Positions 1 through 8,031 of a DNA stretch of 43,330 bases are shown piece after piece. The stretch lies in assembly GCA_022841525.1 (NCBI GenBank), contig JALHRI010000012.1, forward strand, positions 1-43,330, given 5' to 3'. This stretch comes from Alphaproteobacteria bacterium (GTDB taxonomy: Bacteria > Pseudomonadota > Alphaproteobacteria > Rickettsiales > UBA3002). The position numbers were made by a program, and so were the translations under genes. The notes under the pieces are model-generated. The model was not told the DNA's origin. It ran no database searches and saw only the letters and a program-made list of their open reading frames with translations. The stretch's first letter is position 1. Every line of letters starts with the position of its first letter.

Positions 1-42
1 AAGGCCAGTGATTACGGTGACTTGTTCAAGCAACCCTATTAG
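1..42 (+). CDS. possible C-terminal end of an upstream protein (partial)
   Basis: Frame 1 is open from the window edge to a TAG at 40-42 and would encode a tail ending in DYGDLFKQPY. Nothing can be recognised in so short a piece, and another frame is also open for about as long. It is listed only because it would explain where the upstream gene stops. If it is real, iscR is not immediately upstream of iscS unless this is its end. Confidence 0.25.
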   Translation, partial: KASDYGDLFKQPY

Positions 43-57
43 TCTAACATAACAAAA

Positions 58-109
58 CCACTTCTAGTGGTCCAAGCGAAGCGTTACAAACCTCCACCTC
101 TGGTGGAGG
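58..109. other. two hairpins with TCT loops in the isc leader region
   Basis: CCACT-TCT-AGTGG (58-70) and CCTCCACC-TCT-GGTGGAGG (91-109) are perfect inverted repeats with the same loop. Neither is followed by a T-run, so they are not convincing terminators. The rest of 43-208 shows no gene. Confidence 0.45.
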
Positions 110-208
110 TTATGACTTTGACTGTCATCCTTCAAAACCATTGAATGTTGCGCATGGATTCCCTAGATCCTCTAACGTACTTGTAACGTAAGGCCTCCAG
201 TGATGTAG

Positions 209-235
209 TTGACAAAAATACTAGGTTATTATACA
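209..235 (+). promoter_or_regulatory. putative isc promoter, IscR-type
   Basis: TTGACA at 209-214 is followed by AAAATACTAGG and an AT-rich TTATTATAC stretch at 226-234. The TTGAC...ACTNGG...TAT arrangement resembles what I recall of IscR-controlled promoters, in which the operator overlaps the promoter. The TTG of the -35 is also the first possible start codon of the open frame, but it is much better explained as a promoter. The IscR assignment is inference. Confidence 0.45.
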
Positions 236-277
236 AGCAGGCTAAGACTTAAAAAACAAACCGATACAGATGATTTT

Positions 278-1513
278 ATGACCCAAGCTGCTGTGCGCGT
301 ACCTGCGCAACCCATTTTTATGGATTATCAATCCACCACACCGGTTGATCCGCGCGTGATGGAGGTGATGATTCCCTATTTCACCCAGAAATTTGGCAAT
401 CCGCATTCGCGCAGCCATGCGTTCGGTTGGGAAGCCGAGGAAGCGTGCGAAGTGGCGCGCGGCCACGTCGCGGCGCTGATTAATGCGGATGAGAAGGAAA
501 TTATTTTCACCTCCGGTGCGACGGAATCGAATAACATCGCGCTTAAAGGTGTCGCGCATTTTTATAAGGACAAAAAAAATCACATCATCACCGTGGTGAC
601 GGAGCATAAATGCGTGCTGGATTCGGCGCGTCACCTCGAGCTGGATGGGTTTGACGTGACCTATCTTCCGGTACAGCAAAACGGCCTGATTGATCTGGAT
701 GCACTGCGCGCCGCAATGACGGATAAAACCGTGCTGGTGAGCGTGATGGCGGTGAATAACGAAATTGGGGTAATTCAGCCGCTGGCGGAAATTGGCAAAA
801 TCTGCCGCGAGAAAGGCGCGTTTTTCCATACCGATGCGGCGCAAGCGTTTGGCAAAATCCCGCTCGATGTGGAGGCGATGAATATCGATCTCATGAGCAT
901 TTCCGGCCATAAAATTTATGGCCCCAAAGGGGTGGGAGCGCTGTATGTACGCCGTCGTCCGCGCGTGCGCATTGATGCGATTTTCTCCGGTGGTGGTCAG
1001 GAGCGCGGCATGCGCTCAGGGACGCTGCCAACCCCGCTGGTGGTGGGTTTGGGCGAGGCCGCGCGCATTGCCAAACTGGAAATGGCCAAAGATGCCGAGC
1101 ACGTGCGCCGGTTGAGCGATAAGTTCTTAAAAGCCGTGATGGATAACGTGAAAGACGTGTTCATGAACGGCGATAGGCAGCAGCGCTATCCCGGCTGCAT
1201 CAATCTCAGTTTCGCGTATATTGAAGGCGAGTCGATGATTATGGCGATTAAGCGGCTTGCAGTGTCTTCCGGTTCGGCCTGCACCAGCTCGTCGCTTGAG
1301 CCTTCTTACGTGCTACGCGCCATTGGCGTCGGCGAGGAACTGGCGCATACCTCGATTCGTTTTGGCATTGGCCGCTTCACCACCGATGAGGAAGTCGATG
1401 AGGCGATTAACATCGTGAGTGGTTCGATTGAAAAACTCCGTGCCATGTCTCCCCTATGGGAAATGGTGCAGGAGGGGGTGGACATTAGTAAAATTGAGTG
1501 GGCGGGGCACTGA
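278..1513 (+). CDS. iscS: cysteine desulfurase IscS
   Basis: PLP-dependent cysteine desulfurase that supplies sulfur to the IscU scaffold and to tRNA thiolation in the cytoplasm. The 411-residue product has the PLP-binding His-Lys in [10 protein letters not shown] (Lys about 212), the catalytic loop Cys about 335 in [14 protein letters not shown], and a C-terminus EWAGH close to the EWAHH of E. coli IscS. Length and motifs match the housekeeping IscS (group I) type. The frame is open back to a TTG at 209, but that codon belongs to a -35 element, so ATG 278 (protein MTQAAVRVP) is chosen. No strong ribosome site is visible. It is the first gene of iscS-iscU-iscA-hscB, and no iscR is visible in the 277 bases upstream. 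Confidence 0.95.
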   Translation: MTQAAVRVPAQPIFMDYQSTTPVDPRVMEVMIPYFTQKFGNPHSRSHAFGWEAEEACEVARGHVAALINADEKEIIFTSGATESNNIALKGVAHFYKDKKNHIITVVTEHKCVLDSARHLELDGFDVTYLPVQQNGLIDLDALRAAMTDKTVLVSVMAVNNEIGVIQPLAEIGKICREKGAFFHTDAAQAFGKIPLDVEAMNIDLMSISGHKIYGPKGVGALYVRRRPRVRIDAIFSGGGQERGMRSGTLPTPLVVGLGEAARIAKLEMAKDAEHVRRLSDKFLKAVMDNVKDVFMNGDRQQRYPGCINLSFAYIEGESMIMAIKRLAVSSGSACTSSSLEPSYVLRAIGVGEELAHTSIRFGIGRFTTDEEVDEAINIVSGSIEKLRAMSPLWEMVQEGVDISKIEWAGH

Positions 1514-1572
1514 GAATTTGCTTAAAAGTCCCTCACTTCGTTCGGTGTACTTTTGAGCAGGGTTAAGTTGAT

Positions 1573-1607
1573 AAACAAAAGCTAGAAGCGGTTCTTCGCT
1601 TTTGTTT
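1573..1607 (+). promoter_or_regulatory. strong hairpin between iscS and iscU
   Basis: AAACAAAAGC (1573-1582) pairs with GCTTTTGTTT (1598-1607), and inside it GAAG pairs with CTTC around a CGGTT loop, giving about 14 bp of stem. The T-rich stretch TTATTTTTT starts 4 nt after the stem. It could act as a partial terminator or an mRNA-stability boundary within the isc operon. A weaker AAAAGT/ACTTTT inverted repeat precedes it near 1523-1553. Confidence 0.6.
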
Positions 1608-1634
1608 GAAGTTATTTTTTAGCAGGAGGCCAGT

Positions 1635-2036
1635 ATGGCATACAGTGAACAGTTAATTGATCATTACGAGAATCCACGCAATGTGGGTAGCTTTGACAAA
1701 AACGACGATTCTGTCGGCACCGGATTGGTGGGCGCTCCAGCGTGCGGCGATGTGATGAAGTTGCAAATTAAGGTCAATGATGTGGGTATCATTGAAGATG
1801 CGCGTTTCAAAACCTTCGGCTGCGGCTCGGCGATTGCCTCCAGCTCGCTGGTCACCGAATGGGTGAAGGGCAAGCATGTCGAGGAAGCGGCAAAGATTAA
1901 AAACACTGAAATCGCACAGCATTTAGCGCTGCCACCGGTGAAAATCCACTGCAGCGTACTCGCGGAAGATGCGATCAAAGCGGCGGTGGCCGATTACAAC
2001 TCGCGTCATAGTGCAACGGAAGCTAAAGCGAGCTGA
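1635..2036 (+). CDS. iscU: Fe-S cluster assembly scaffold IscU
   Basis: Scaffold on which [2Fe-2S] and [4Fe-4S] clusters are built from IscS-derived sulfur before chaperone-assisted transfer. The 133 residues carry the cluster ligands Cys37 (APACGD, with Asp39), Cys63 (TFGCGSA) and Cys106, and the LPPVK motif at 99-103 that the chaperone HscA binds. Start ATG 1635 is preceded by AGGAGG at optimal spacing. It lies 121 bp after iscS, separated by a strong hairpin, and overlaps iscA by one base. Confidence 0.97.
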   Translation: MAYSEQLIDHYENPRNVGSFDKNDDSVGTGLVGAPACGDVMKLQIKVNDVGIIEDARFKTFGCGSAIASSSLVTEWVKGKHVEEAAKIKNTEIAQHLALPPVKIHCSVLAEDAIKAAVADYNSRHSATEAKAS

Positions 2037-2368
2037 TGCCCGCCGCTGTTTCCATCACCCCGCGCGCCGCTGAGCAGGTGCGTGCATTAATCGCCAAGCG
2101 CGATAAGCCAACCAAAGCCATTCGCGTAGGCATTCGCACGCGCGGTTGCTCTGGTCTTTCTTACACGATTGAATATGCCGATGAAGTGGGCAAGTTCGAC
2201 GAAGTCGTAACGCATGAGGACATCACCGTACTGATCGACCCAAAAGCGGTGATGTTTCTGATCGGCACCGAGATGGATTTTGTCGAAGAGAAATTCAAAA
2301 GCGGGTTTGTGTTTAATAACCCGAATGAAAAAGGCCGCTGCGGCTGCGGCGAGAGCTTTAATGTCTGA
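2036..2368 (+). CDS. iscA: A-type Fe-S carrier IscA
   Basis: A-type carrier that accepts clusters from IscU and delivers them to apoproteins. It has 110 residues with the three invariant cysteines: Cys38 in TRGCSGLSY and Cys102/Cys104 in the C-terminal GRCGCGESF. The start ATG 2036 shares the A of the iscU stop (TGATG), so translation is coupled. It overlaps hscB by 8 nt. The position after iscU favours IscA over ErpA or SufA. Confidence 0.93.
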   Translation: MPAAVSITPRAAEQVRALIAKRDKPTKAIRVGIRTRGCSGLSYTIEYADEVGKFDEVVTHEDITVLIDPKAVMFLIGTEMDFVEEKFKSGFVFNNPNEKGRCGCGESFNV

Positions 2369-2900
2369 GAATTATTTCTCACTACTAAACCTTCCGCAGC
2401 GTTTTGATGTCAATCTGGCGACGCTGGAGAAGCATTATTTTGCCGCGCAGCGGGAGTATCATCCCGATAAGCAAGCTGGAAAAAGTGAGGCCGAGCGGCT
2501 GAACGCCGTGCACACCTCGATGCGCCTGAACGATGCGTACGAGACCCTAAAAAACCCCCTTGCGCGCGCGCATTATATGCTGGAACTAAGCGGCGTTTTT
2601 CTGGATGACAGTACCCGCCCAGATACGGCGCTGCTGATGGAAATCATGGAATTGCGCGAGCAGATGCAAGAAGCCGCCGCGAACAAGACGGCGCTCATGC
2701 CGCTGATTAGTGATACAAAAAAAGCGATGGAACAATGCACTGCGAGGCTCAGCGAGGCTTTCGATGCCACCGATCATGAAACCGCCAGCGAACTGACGCT
2801 GCGCCTAAGCTATCTCGGCAAAGCGATGGAAGAGGCGCATATGCTGCTCTATCAAGCGCGCGCAGCCTATGAAGCCGAGCACGAACATCACTTGCACTAG
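2361..2900 (+). CDS. hscB: Fe-S cluster co-chaperone HscB
   Basis: J-domain co-chaperone that brings IscU to the Hsp70 HscA. The 179-residue product starts MSENYFSLLNLPQRFD and has the HPD motif at about 34-36, followed by a helical C-terminal domain that in the family binds IscU. The frame is open upstream to 2280, inside iscA, but ATG 2361 gives the expected N-terminus and length. Its usual partners hscA and fdx do not follow: the next gene, feoB, is convergent and the two share the palindromic CTAG in their stop codons (2897-2900). Confidence 0.93.
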   Translation: MSENYFSLLNLPQRFDVNLATLEKHYFAAQREYHPDKQAGKSEAERLNAVHTSMRLNDAYETLKNPLARAHYMLELSGVFLDDSTRPDTALLMEIMELREQMQEAAANKTALMPLISDTKKAMEQCTARLSEAFDATDHETASELTLRLSYLGKAMEEAHMLLYQARAAYEAEHEHHLH

Positions 2901-4762
2901 CCAAGCAGTGCGCGGGCAGTGTGATAGGTGATGGCCGAAAACACGTAGGCCAGTATCAGTAAATAGAAGAAGGCAAACCACATCCAGCGCGTGCTGGATT
3001 CGCGCCTGAGCACTGCTAGCGTTGAAATGCACTGCGGTGCGAACACATACCATATCAGAAACGAAAGCGCGGTGGGCAGTGACCAGTCAGCCTGCAAGGT
3101 GGCGGCAAGACCGGCGGTGTCGCTCTCGCTGGCGCTGACTGCATAGACGGTGCCGAGCGCGGCGATCGCCACTTCGCGCGCAGCAAGGCCGGGGATGAGG
3201 GCGACCACGATCTGCCAGCTAAAACCTATCGGTGCAAACAGCGGTGCTAACAGCGTACCGATGATGCCTACGGTGCTAAACAGCACGGGATTGCCGGCCG
3301 AGCCTTCCGGTGGGCTGGGAAACTGCATCAGTGCCCATAAAATGACGCTGACTGCAAAAATGATGGTTCCGGCGCGGGTGAGGAAGATTTTAGCACGCTC
3401 GAACAAGCCCATCGTGAGATTGCGCAGCGAGGGAAGTTTGTAGCTGGGAAGCTCCATCATAAACGGTGCGGGAGGATCGCTCAGCACAAAGCGCTTAAAC
3501 AACCGCGCCATCACCAGCCCGCTGATTAAGCCCAGTGCATAAAGCGCGAACATCACCAGACCTTGCTGATTCATGCCGTAAATAGAGGCAGAGGGAATAA
3601 ACGCCGCGATGATGAGTGTGTACACCGGAATGCGCGCCGAGCAGGTCATCAGCGGCGCGATCAGCATGGTCACCAGCCTATCGTGCGGCGAGGCGATAGT
3701 GCGCGTGGCCATAATGCCCGGAATGGCGCAGGCAAAGGAAGAAAGCAGTGGAATAAATGCGCGGCCAGAAAGACCGGCGCCGCCCATGAGTTTATCGAGC
3801 AGAAAGGCCGCACGCGCCATGTAGCCCGAATCTTCGAGTAGCAAAATGAAGAAAAAAACAATCAGAATTTGCGGCAGAAAAATAATCACGCTACCCACGC
3901 CGCCAATCAGCGCGCTGGTGATAAAATCGCGCAGCAGTGGATGGGTGATGTGCGCGCTCGCCAAGCGCGATAGCGCTGAAAGCGCGTCATCCAGCGCGTT
4001 CATTGGAATTTCTGCGAGAGTAAACACCGCCTGAAACATGCAGAACATCACCGCCAGCAGTAGCATTATGCCGAGCACAGGATGTAACAGCACGCGGTCA
4101 ATCATGTGGGTGGAGCCAGGCGTGATGCCGTTTTTCATGCCCACTTGTTTGAGTATCGCCTGCGCCTGCTGATGAAGCTCTGCGGTGGAGCTGGCCTGCG
4201 GCGGTGCGGTGACATGGGGTTGCGCACGCAGATGATCAGGATTTTCCAGTTGATGATCGAGTGCGTGAAGCAGCGCCTCGATACCGCGCGTGCGCACCGC
4301 AATGGTTGGGATGACGGGTACACCCAGCACCTGCGACAGCGCTTCAGGATATACCGGTAGGCCTTGCTTGGCGGCGATATCGGTCATGTTGAGCGCCAGA
4401 ATCATCGGAATGCCTAGCGTTTTAAGTTCAAGCGCAAAACGCAGATGCAGGGCAAGATTCGTTGCATCGGCGACCACGATCATCATATCGGGCGGATGGT
4501 TAGCGCCCGGAAGTGCGCGCAGCACTTCACGCGCGAGGCGTTCATCGGGGGAAGAACTGGTCAGCGAATAGGCACCCGGCACATCGGTAATATGCAGCAT
4601 GCGGCCTGCAGGCGTGTGTGCGGTGCCCTGCTTATATTCCACCGTGACGCCGGCATAGTTGGCGACCTTCTGATGGCTGCCGGTAAGGCGGTTAAACAGT
4701 GCGGTTTTACCCGCATTCGGGCAGCCGGCAATGATGATATGACACGAGCTATCGTTACGCAT
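2897..4762 (-). CDS. feoB: ferrous iron transporter FeoB
   Basis: Inner-membrane Fe(II) permease with a cytosolic G domain. The 621 residues begin with the G1 loop GCPNAGKT (13-20), then the switch threonine region, DVPG and NMTD. A linker follows, and then a polytopic membrane domain with two Gate-type halves (LPQILIVFFFILLLEDSGYMARAA region; SCSARIPVY-type TCSARIPVYTLIIAA). The C-terminus ends in further membrane helices. It is shorter than E. coli FeoB (about 770) but within the range of short FeoB proteins. It lies 6 nt downstream of feoA and is tail-to-tail with hscB. Confidence 0.96.
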   Translation of the reverse strand: MRNDSSCHIIIAGCPNAGKTALFNRLTGSHQKVANYAGVTVEYKQGTAHTPAGRMLHITDVPGAYSLTSSSPDERLAREVLRALPGANHPPDMMIVVADATNLALHLRFALELKTLGIPMILALNMTDIAAKQGLPVYPEALSQVLGVPVIPTIAVRTRGIEALLHALDHQLENPDHLRAQPHVTAPPQASSTAELHQQAQAILKQVGMKNGITPGSTHMIDRVLLHPVLGIMLLLAVMFCMFQAVFTLAEIPMNALDDALSALSRLASAHITHPLLRDFITSALIGGVGSVIIFLPQILIVFFFILLLEDSGYMARAAFLLDKLMGGAGLSGRAFIPLLSSFACAIPGIMATRTIASPHDRLVTMLIAPLMTCSARIPVYTLIIAAFIPSASIYGMNQQGLVMFALYALGLISGLVMARLFKRFVLSDPPAPFMMELPSYKLPSLRNLTMGLFERAKIFLTRAGTIIFAVSVILWALMQFPSPPEGSAGNPVLFSTVGIIGTLLAPLFAPIGFSWQIVVALIPGLAAREVAIAALGTVYAVSASESDTAGLAATLQADWSLPTALSFLIWYVFAPQCISTLAVLRRESSTRWMWFAFFYLLILAYVFSAITYHTARALLG

Positions 4763-4768
4763 AGAGGA

Positions 4769-5014
4769 CTAAGACTGCTCCTCATCAGCGACTAAAATAG
4801 CCTGTGCTACACTGCGCGCGATACTGACGAGATGACCGCTAAGATCAAGCACTACCGGGTCGCGGCCAAAAGGTCCCACATGGCGAATGCTCACAGGCAT
4901 TCCCTCTAACACACCCAGCGCCATCAGCGACGCGGTGGTTTGCGCATCGCTGTGGATGCGCTCAATGCGCGCAGGTCTGCGTAGGGGAAGCTGTGAGAGG
5001 GGGAGATAGCGCAT
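4769..5014 (-). CDS. feoA: ferrous iron transport accessory protein FeoA
   Basis: Small SH3-like cytosolic protein needed for FeoB activity. The 81 residues contain the FeoA core: LPLRRPARIERI, then MALGVLEGMPVSIRHVGPFGRDPVVLDLSGHLVSIARS. It directly precedes feoB in one transcription unit. A Fur-like palindrome lies about 20 nt upstream of its start, between it and the histidine kinase stop codon, so feoAB probably has its own iron-repressed promoter even though it is codirectional with the two-component genes. Confidence 0.92.
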   Translation of the reverse strand: MRYLPLSQLPLRRPARIERIHSDAQTTASLMALGVLEGMPVSIRHVGPFGRDPVVLDLSGHLVSIARSVAQAILVADEEQS

Positions 5015-5033
5015 AGAAGGGTCGTATCGCCAC

Positions 5034-5048
5034 TGAGAATGATTTGCA
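5034..5048. promoter_or_regulatory. Fur-box-like palindrome upstream of feoA
   Basis: TGAGAAT-G-ATTTGCA fits the 7-1-7 Fur pattern (TGATAAT-G-ATTATCA) with symmetric positions largely kept. It lies immediately before feoA, where an iron-responsive repressor is expected. In this group Irr or RirA could replace Fur, so the regulator is inferred. Confidence 0.5.
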
Positions 5049-5049
5049 A

Positions 5050-6069
5050 CTATGGAAACTCAAGCGTGACCTTGAGCCCGCTTGGCGAATGATCGCTTAA
5101 ACGAATGCTGCCCCGATGCAGCTTGACGATGGCAGCAACCAGCGCTAGCCCCAGCCCGTTTCCGGAGCTTGCGCGCTCATGCTCGCCGCGCACGAAGCGG
5201 GTAAAGACGCGTTCTTTCAATATATCGGGAATGCCGCTGCCTGAATCGGTGATGATGAGGCGGATGCCTGAGGCTGCGATTTTTTCAAGATGAAGCCCAA
5301 TCGACCCATTTTCCGGCGTATGCTTGATCGCGTTATCGAGCAGGTTGGCCACGCACTGGAACAATAAATCGCGGTCAGCAAACAGGGAAATTTCTGACAG
5401 ATGCGTGTTCAGTGTGATGCGTTTTTCAGCGGCGAGGGGTTCGTATAAATCAATCACGTCATGCAGTAGTGTGGAGAGGCAGATGGTGCGGAATCGGTCT
5501 TTTTGATGCTGATGTTCAATACGCGAGATGCGCAGCAGCGCCTGAAATGTTTGCAGTAACTGATCGCATTCGTTCAAAAGCGCGCTCATCGAGAGCGCGT
5601 ATTCCGATTGGTTATGCGGCGGGTTTTGCAACTGCTCGATACGATTGCGCATGCGGGTGAGCGGCGTGCGCAGATCATGCGCGATATTATCAGACACGGT
5701 ACGAATGGCCTCTACCGACTCTTCGATGCGGATGAGCATGGTGTTAATCATCTCTGAGAGGGTACTTAAATCATCCCAGTGATTATCGACCGGAACGCGC
5801 GCCGATAAATCACCGGTGGTGATGATGGTTTCTGCGGTACGAATGATGGTATTGATGCGCTTGGTCACGTAGTAGCTCACGAAGAACAGCCCTGCGGCGA
5901 TCATGAGTAGCACAGTGATAATCGCGTAGAGCGACAGGCGCGCCATGTCGCTTCCTGGCACCAGGGTTTGGAGCTCGCGCGTGAATAAAATCAGCGCAAC
6001 CGCAAGCAGCAGGCTGAAGATAACCGCCAGATGTGTAGAAGAAGACTTAAACAGTGAAATGCGGCTCAT
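5050..6069 (-). CDS. sensor histidine kinase of a two-component system
   Basis: Membrane sensor kinase. It has two transmembrane helices (about residues 12-32 and 47-68) separated by only a short periplasmic stretch, a HAMP domain, a HisKA box with the phospho-accepting His in SDNIAHDLRTPLTRM, then the HATPase N-box (NLLDNAIKHTPENG), G1 (DSGSGIP) and G2 (GNGLGLALV). The minimal sensor loop suggests it senses within or at the membrane. Start ATG 6069 (MSRISLF) leaves about 339 residues; an ATG at 6087 overlapping the regulator gene is also possible. It is cotranscribed with the response regulator and followed by feoA. The signal is unknown. Confidence 0.92.
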   Translation of the reverse strand: MSRISLFKSSSTHLAVIFSLLLAVALILFTRELQTLVPGSDMARLSLYAIITVLLMIAAGLFFVSYYVTKRINTIIRTAETIITTGDLSARVPVDNHWDDLSTLSEMINTMLIRIEESVEAIRTVSDNIAHDLRTPLTRMRNRIEQLQNPPHNQSEYALSMSALLNECDQLLQTFQALLRISRIEHQHQKDRFRTICLSTLLHDVIDLYEPLAAEKRITLNTHLSEISLFADRDLLFQCVANLLDNAIKHTPENGSIGLHLEKIAASGIRLIITDSGSGIPDILKERVFTRFVRGEHERASSGNGLGLALVAAIVKLHRGSIRLSDHSPSGLKVTLEFP

Positions 6070-6070
6070 G

Positions 6071-6766
6071 TCAGGCCGCCTGCGCATCCTGATCTTCGAT
6101 GATGTAGCCAGAGCCGCGAATCGTTTTAATTAGCGAGTGTTCGGGATTTGCATCAATTTTCTGGCGCAGGCGCGAGATGTGAACGTCGATCACGTTGGTT
6201 TGCGGATCGAAATGATAATCCCACACATGCTCGAGCAACATGGTACGGGTAACAATCTGGTTCTTGTGACGCAGTAGATATTCAAGCAATTTGAACTCAC
6301 GCGCCTGCAGCAAAATGGTTTTGCCCGCGCGCGAAACTTTGCGCGCCAGCACGTCCATATGAATATCCGCCGCGGTGAGGATGATTTCCGAATGCGTCGC
6401 CGGTTGGCCGCGACGGCTGAGCACTTCAAGACGCGCAATCAGCTCTACGCTGGCATAGGGCTTGACCAGATAATCATCACCGCCAGCTTTCAGGCCTTCG
6501 ACGCGGTGATCGACCTCGCCCAGTGCGCTTAAGATAAGCGCAGGGGTAAAATGATCGCGCGCGCGCAGTTGGCGGATGAGATCCAACCCGTCGAGCTTGG
6601 GGAGCATGCGGTCAATCACCAGCACGAGATATTGATTCGCCAGTGCAAGCTGGAGACCTTCTTCACCATCAAAGGCGGAGTGGGTTTCATAGCCTGCATC
6701 GCGCAGGGTGGTGACCAGATGCTGATGCACCTCGCGGTCGTCTTCAATGATGAGAATGGGGAGCAT
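6071..6766 (-). CDS. OmpR/PhoB-family response regulator
   Basis: DNA-binding response regulator of 231 residues. The receiver domain has the acidic pair EDD at 8-10, phospho-acceptor Asp52 in VIDRMLPKLDG, and the conserved Lys in DDYLVKPY. The C-terminal winged helix has the family signature (TNVIDVHISRLRQKID ... IKTIRGSGYIIE). Ribosome site GAGG precedes ATG 6766. Two copies of an 11-mer lie just upstream and may be its own binding sites. It forms an operon with the kinase. Its regulon cannot be read from sequence; the PhoB-box-like sites elsewhere in the window could be targets of this or another OmpR-family regulator. Confidence 0.94.
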   Translation of the reverse strand: MLPILIIEDDREVHQHLVTTLRDAGYETHSAFDGEEGLQLALANQYLVLVIDRMLPKLDGLDLIRQLRARDHFTPALILSALGEVDHRVEGLKAGGDDYLVKPYASVELIARLEVLSRRGQPATHSEIILTAADIHMDVLARKVSRAGKTILLQAREFKLLEYLLRHKNQIVTRTMLLEHVWDYHFDPQTNVIDVHISRLRQKIDANPEHSLIKTIRGSGYIIEDQDAQAA

Positions 6767-6786
6767 GGCAACCTCGTAGTTTCATC

Positions 6787-6820
6787 ACAGTAAAGCCGCT
6801 GTTGGGCTGACTGTAAAGCC
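6787..6820. promoter_or_regulatory. direct repeat upstream of the response regulator
   Basis: ACAGTAAAGCC (6787-6797) and ACTGTAAAGCC (6810-6820) are 11-mers differing at one base, spaced 23 bp apart (about two helical turns). OmpR-family regulators bind direct repeats, and this is where an autoregulatory site would be expected. Confidence 0.5.
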
Positions 6821-6911
6821 ATGCTTGCTTACAAGTGAGAAAGGGGGGTGGATCTTCAGTTCCTCACTTTCTCAATCTCATCTCTCCTCATTTTTAGAAA
6901 AATACTTTCTA

Positions 6912-6944
6912 TTAACGAATAATTAACCAATGCGGCCTTATAGT
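6912..6944 (+). promoter_or_regulatory. CtrA site and -10 of the flp pilin promoter
   Basis: TTAA-CGAATAA-TTAAC at 6912-6927 is an exact TTAA-N7-TTAAC CtrA consensus. A -10 element TATAGT lies 12 bp downstream (6939-6944), so the site covers the -35 region, as in CtrA-activated promoters. The Flp pilin gene starts 113 bp further on. The rest of 6767-7057 shows no gene. Confidence 0.6.
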
Positions 6945-7057
6945 GTAAATAGGATACAGCCGCAGATTAAATGTGGTAAGACTATCTTCCACAAAGCATC
7001 GTACTGGGTGTACGCGGGTATTTGTGGTAGGCATGTAGAACAACGATAGGAGAATCT

Positions 7058-7240
7058 ATGACCTTCATGAAAAAATTTCTGAGCAATGAATCTGGTGCCA
7101 CTGCCATTGAATACGGCCTGATCGCTGCGCTGATCGCCGTGGGGCTGATCTTGGTGCTGCAGAATGTTGGTGGCGCCTTGAAAACTAACTTTACAGCGAT
7201 TAGCGAAGGACTTAGTAAGACCAGTGAAACGAATCCGTAA
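7058..7240 (+). CDS. flp: Flp/PilA-type type IVb pilin
   Basis: Major subunit of Tad (Flp) pili, used for adhesion. The 60-residue prepilin has a short basic leader, then the prepilin-peptidase motif G-ATAIEYG with the invariant Glu-Tyr, followed by one hydrophobic helix (GLIAALIAVGLILVL). A ribosome site AGGAGA precedes ATG 7058. No tad/cpa assembly genes are in the window, so this is an orphan pilin locus here. An upstream CtrA box suggests cell-cycle control, as known for pilA of Caulobacter. Confidence 0.93.
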   Translation: MTFMKKFLSNESGATAIEYGLIAALIAVGLILVLQNVGGALKTNFTAISEGLSKTSETNP

Positions 7241-7405
7241 CTAACGCGTGCCTCCACAACACTAACTTTTACAGTTCTGTTATCTCAGTAGCCGCTTTTG
7301 GTGTGCACATAGTGGCTGCTGGTGTGTCTAAGGCGTACTGATTTCGCATAACCGCTAATGAACACATAACGTTCTCATGAACCGAAACTGTGCCGTTCTG
7401 ATTAC

Positions 7406-8011
7406 ATGACCACCATATTATGGCGTGAACATATTGCTAATGTCGTACTGGCTACGGCATATTTATACTTTTTCAGCAACAATTTTGCCTATCTTACGAC
7501 TGAGTTTCGTATCAGCGTCTTGATTCTTGCGATCTTTAATCTTGTTATCGCCTTTAATGCCATTTTTCGTCGTGTGCCGACACGCGTTTCGCTCAAACTA
7601 TTTGATGTATGTATCACCCTAATCGGTACGTATTCTCTCACGTTCGCAGTCGGTGTCCGCACGCAAGAAGAAGTGATCGCCTTACAGCTATTGGGGGGTG
7701 CTGGGTTAATGCTATCATTGCTGGGTTTGCTGACGCTAAATAAAAGTTTTGGCTTACTGCCTGCAGATCGTGGCGTGGTGACTGGGGGCATTTACAGCGT
7801 GCTTCGTCATCCGATTTATGCAGGCTATTTCCTTTCTAGCAGCTGCTTTCTGGCACAGAATTATTCGCTGCATAATCTGGTCTGTTTTATGCTGTTTGCC
7901 GTGTGCGAAACGCTACGGTTGCACCGTGAAGAAAAACTGCTGCTGCAAAACCCGCACTACGCCGAATACGCGAGTAAGGTGCGGTGGCGGATTCTTCCGT
8001 TTGTGTGGTGA
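7406..8011 (+). CDS. ICMT/PEMT-like membrane methyltransferase family protein
   Basis: Polytopic protein of 201 residues with about five hydrophobic segments. The C-terminal part has the isoprenylcysteine carboxyl methyltransferase-like pattern GVVTGGIYSVLRHPIYAGYF, then LRLHREEKLL and YAEYASKVRWRILPF, which in the family form the S-adenosylmethionine site at the membrane face. Bacterial members methylate varied small or lipid-like substrates, so the substrate here is unknown. It stands alone between the pilin and a convergent gene. The start ATG 7406 has no strong ribosome site. Confidence 0.7.
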   Translation: MTTILWREHIANVVLATAYLYFFSNNFAYLTTEFRISVLILAIFNLVIAFNAIFRRVPTRVSLKLFDVCITLIGTYSLTFAVGVRTQEEVIALQLLGGAGLMLSLLGLLTLNKSFGLLPADRGVVTGGIYSVLRHPIYAGYFLSSSCFLAQNYSLHNLVCFMLFAVCETLRLHREEKLLLQNPHYAEYASKVRWRILPFVW

Positions 8012-8031
8012 GCACTAGCTTCCTCTCCTTG

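Noticed and set aside
91-109. Terminator for the gene upstream of iscS
   Set aside because: A good hairpin but no T-run follows on either strand.
209-277. Extended N-terminus of IscS from TTG 209
   Set aside because: That TTG is the -35 of the promoter, the added residues are unlike any IscS, and ATG 278 gives the normal length.
242-910. Long open frame antisense to iscS (222 codons)
   Set aside because: It is rich in His/Arg, typical of the shadow of a coding strand, and iscS is certain.
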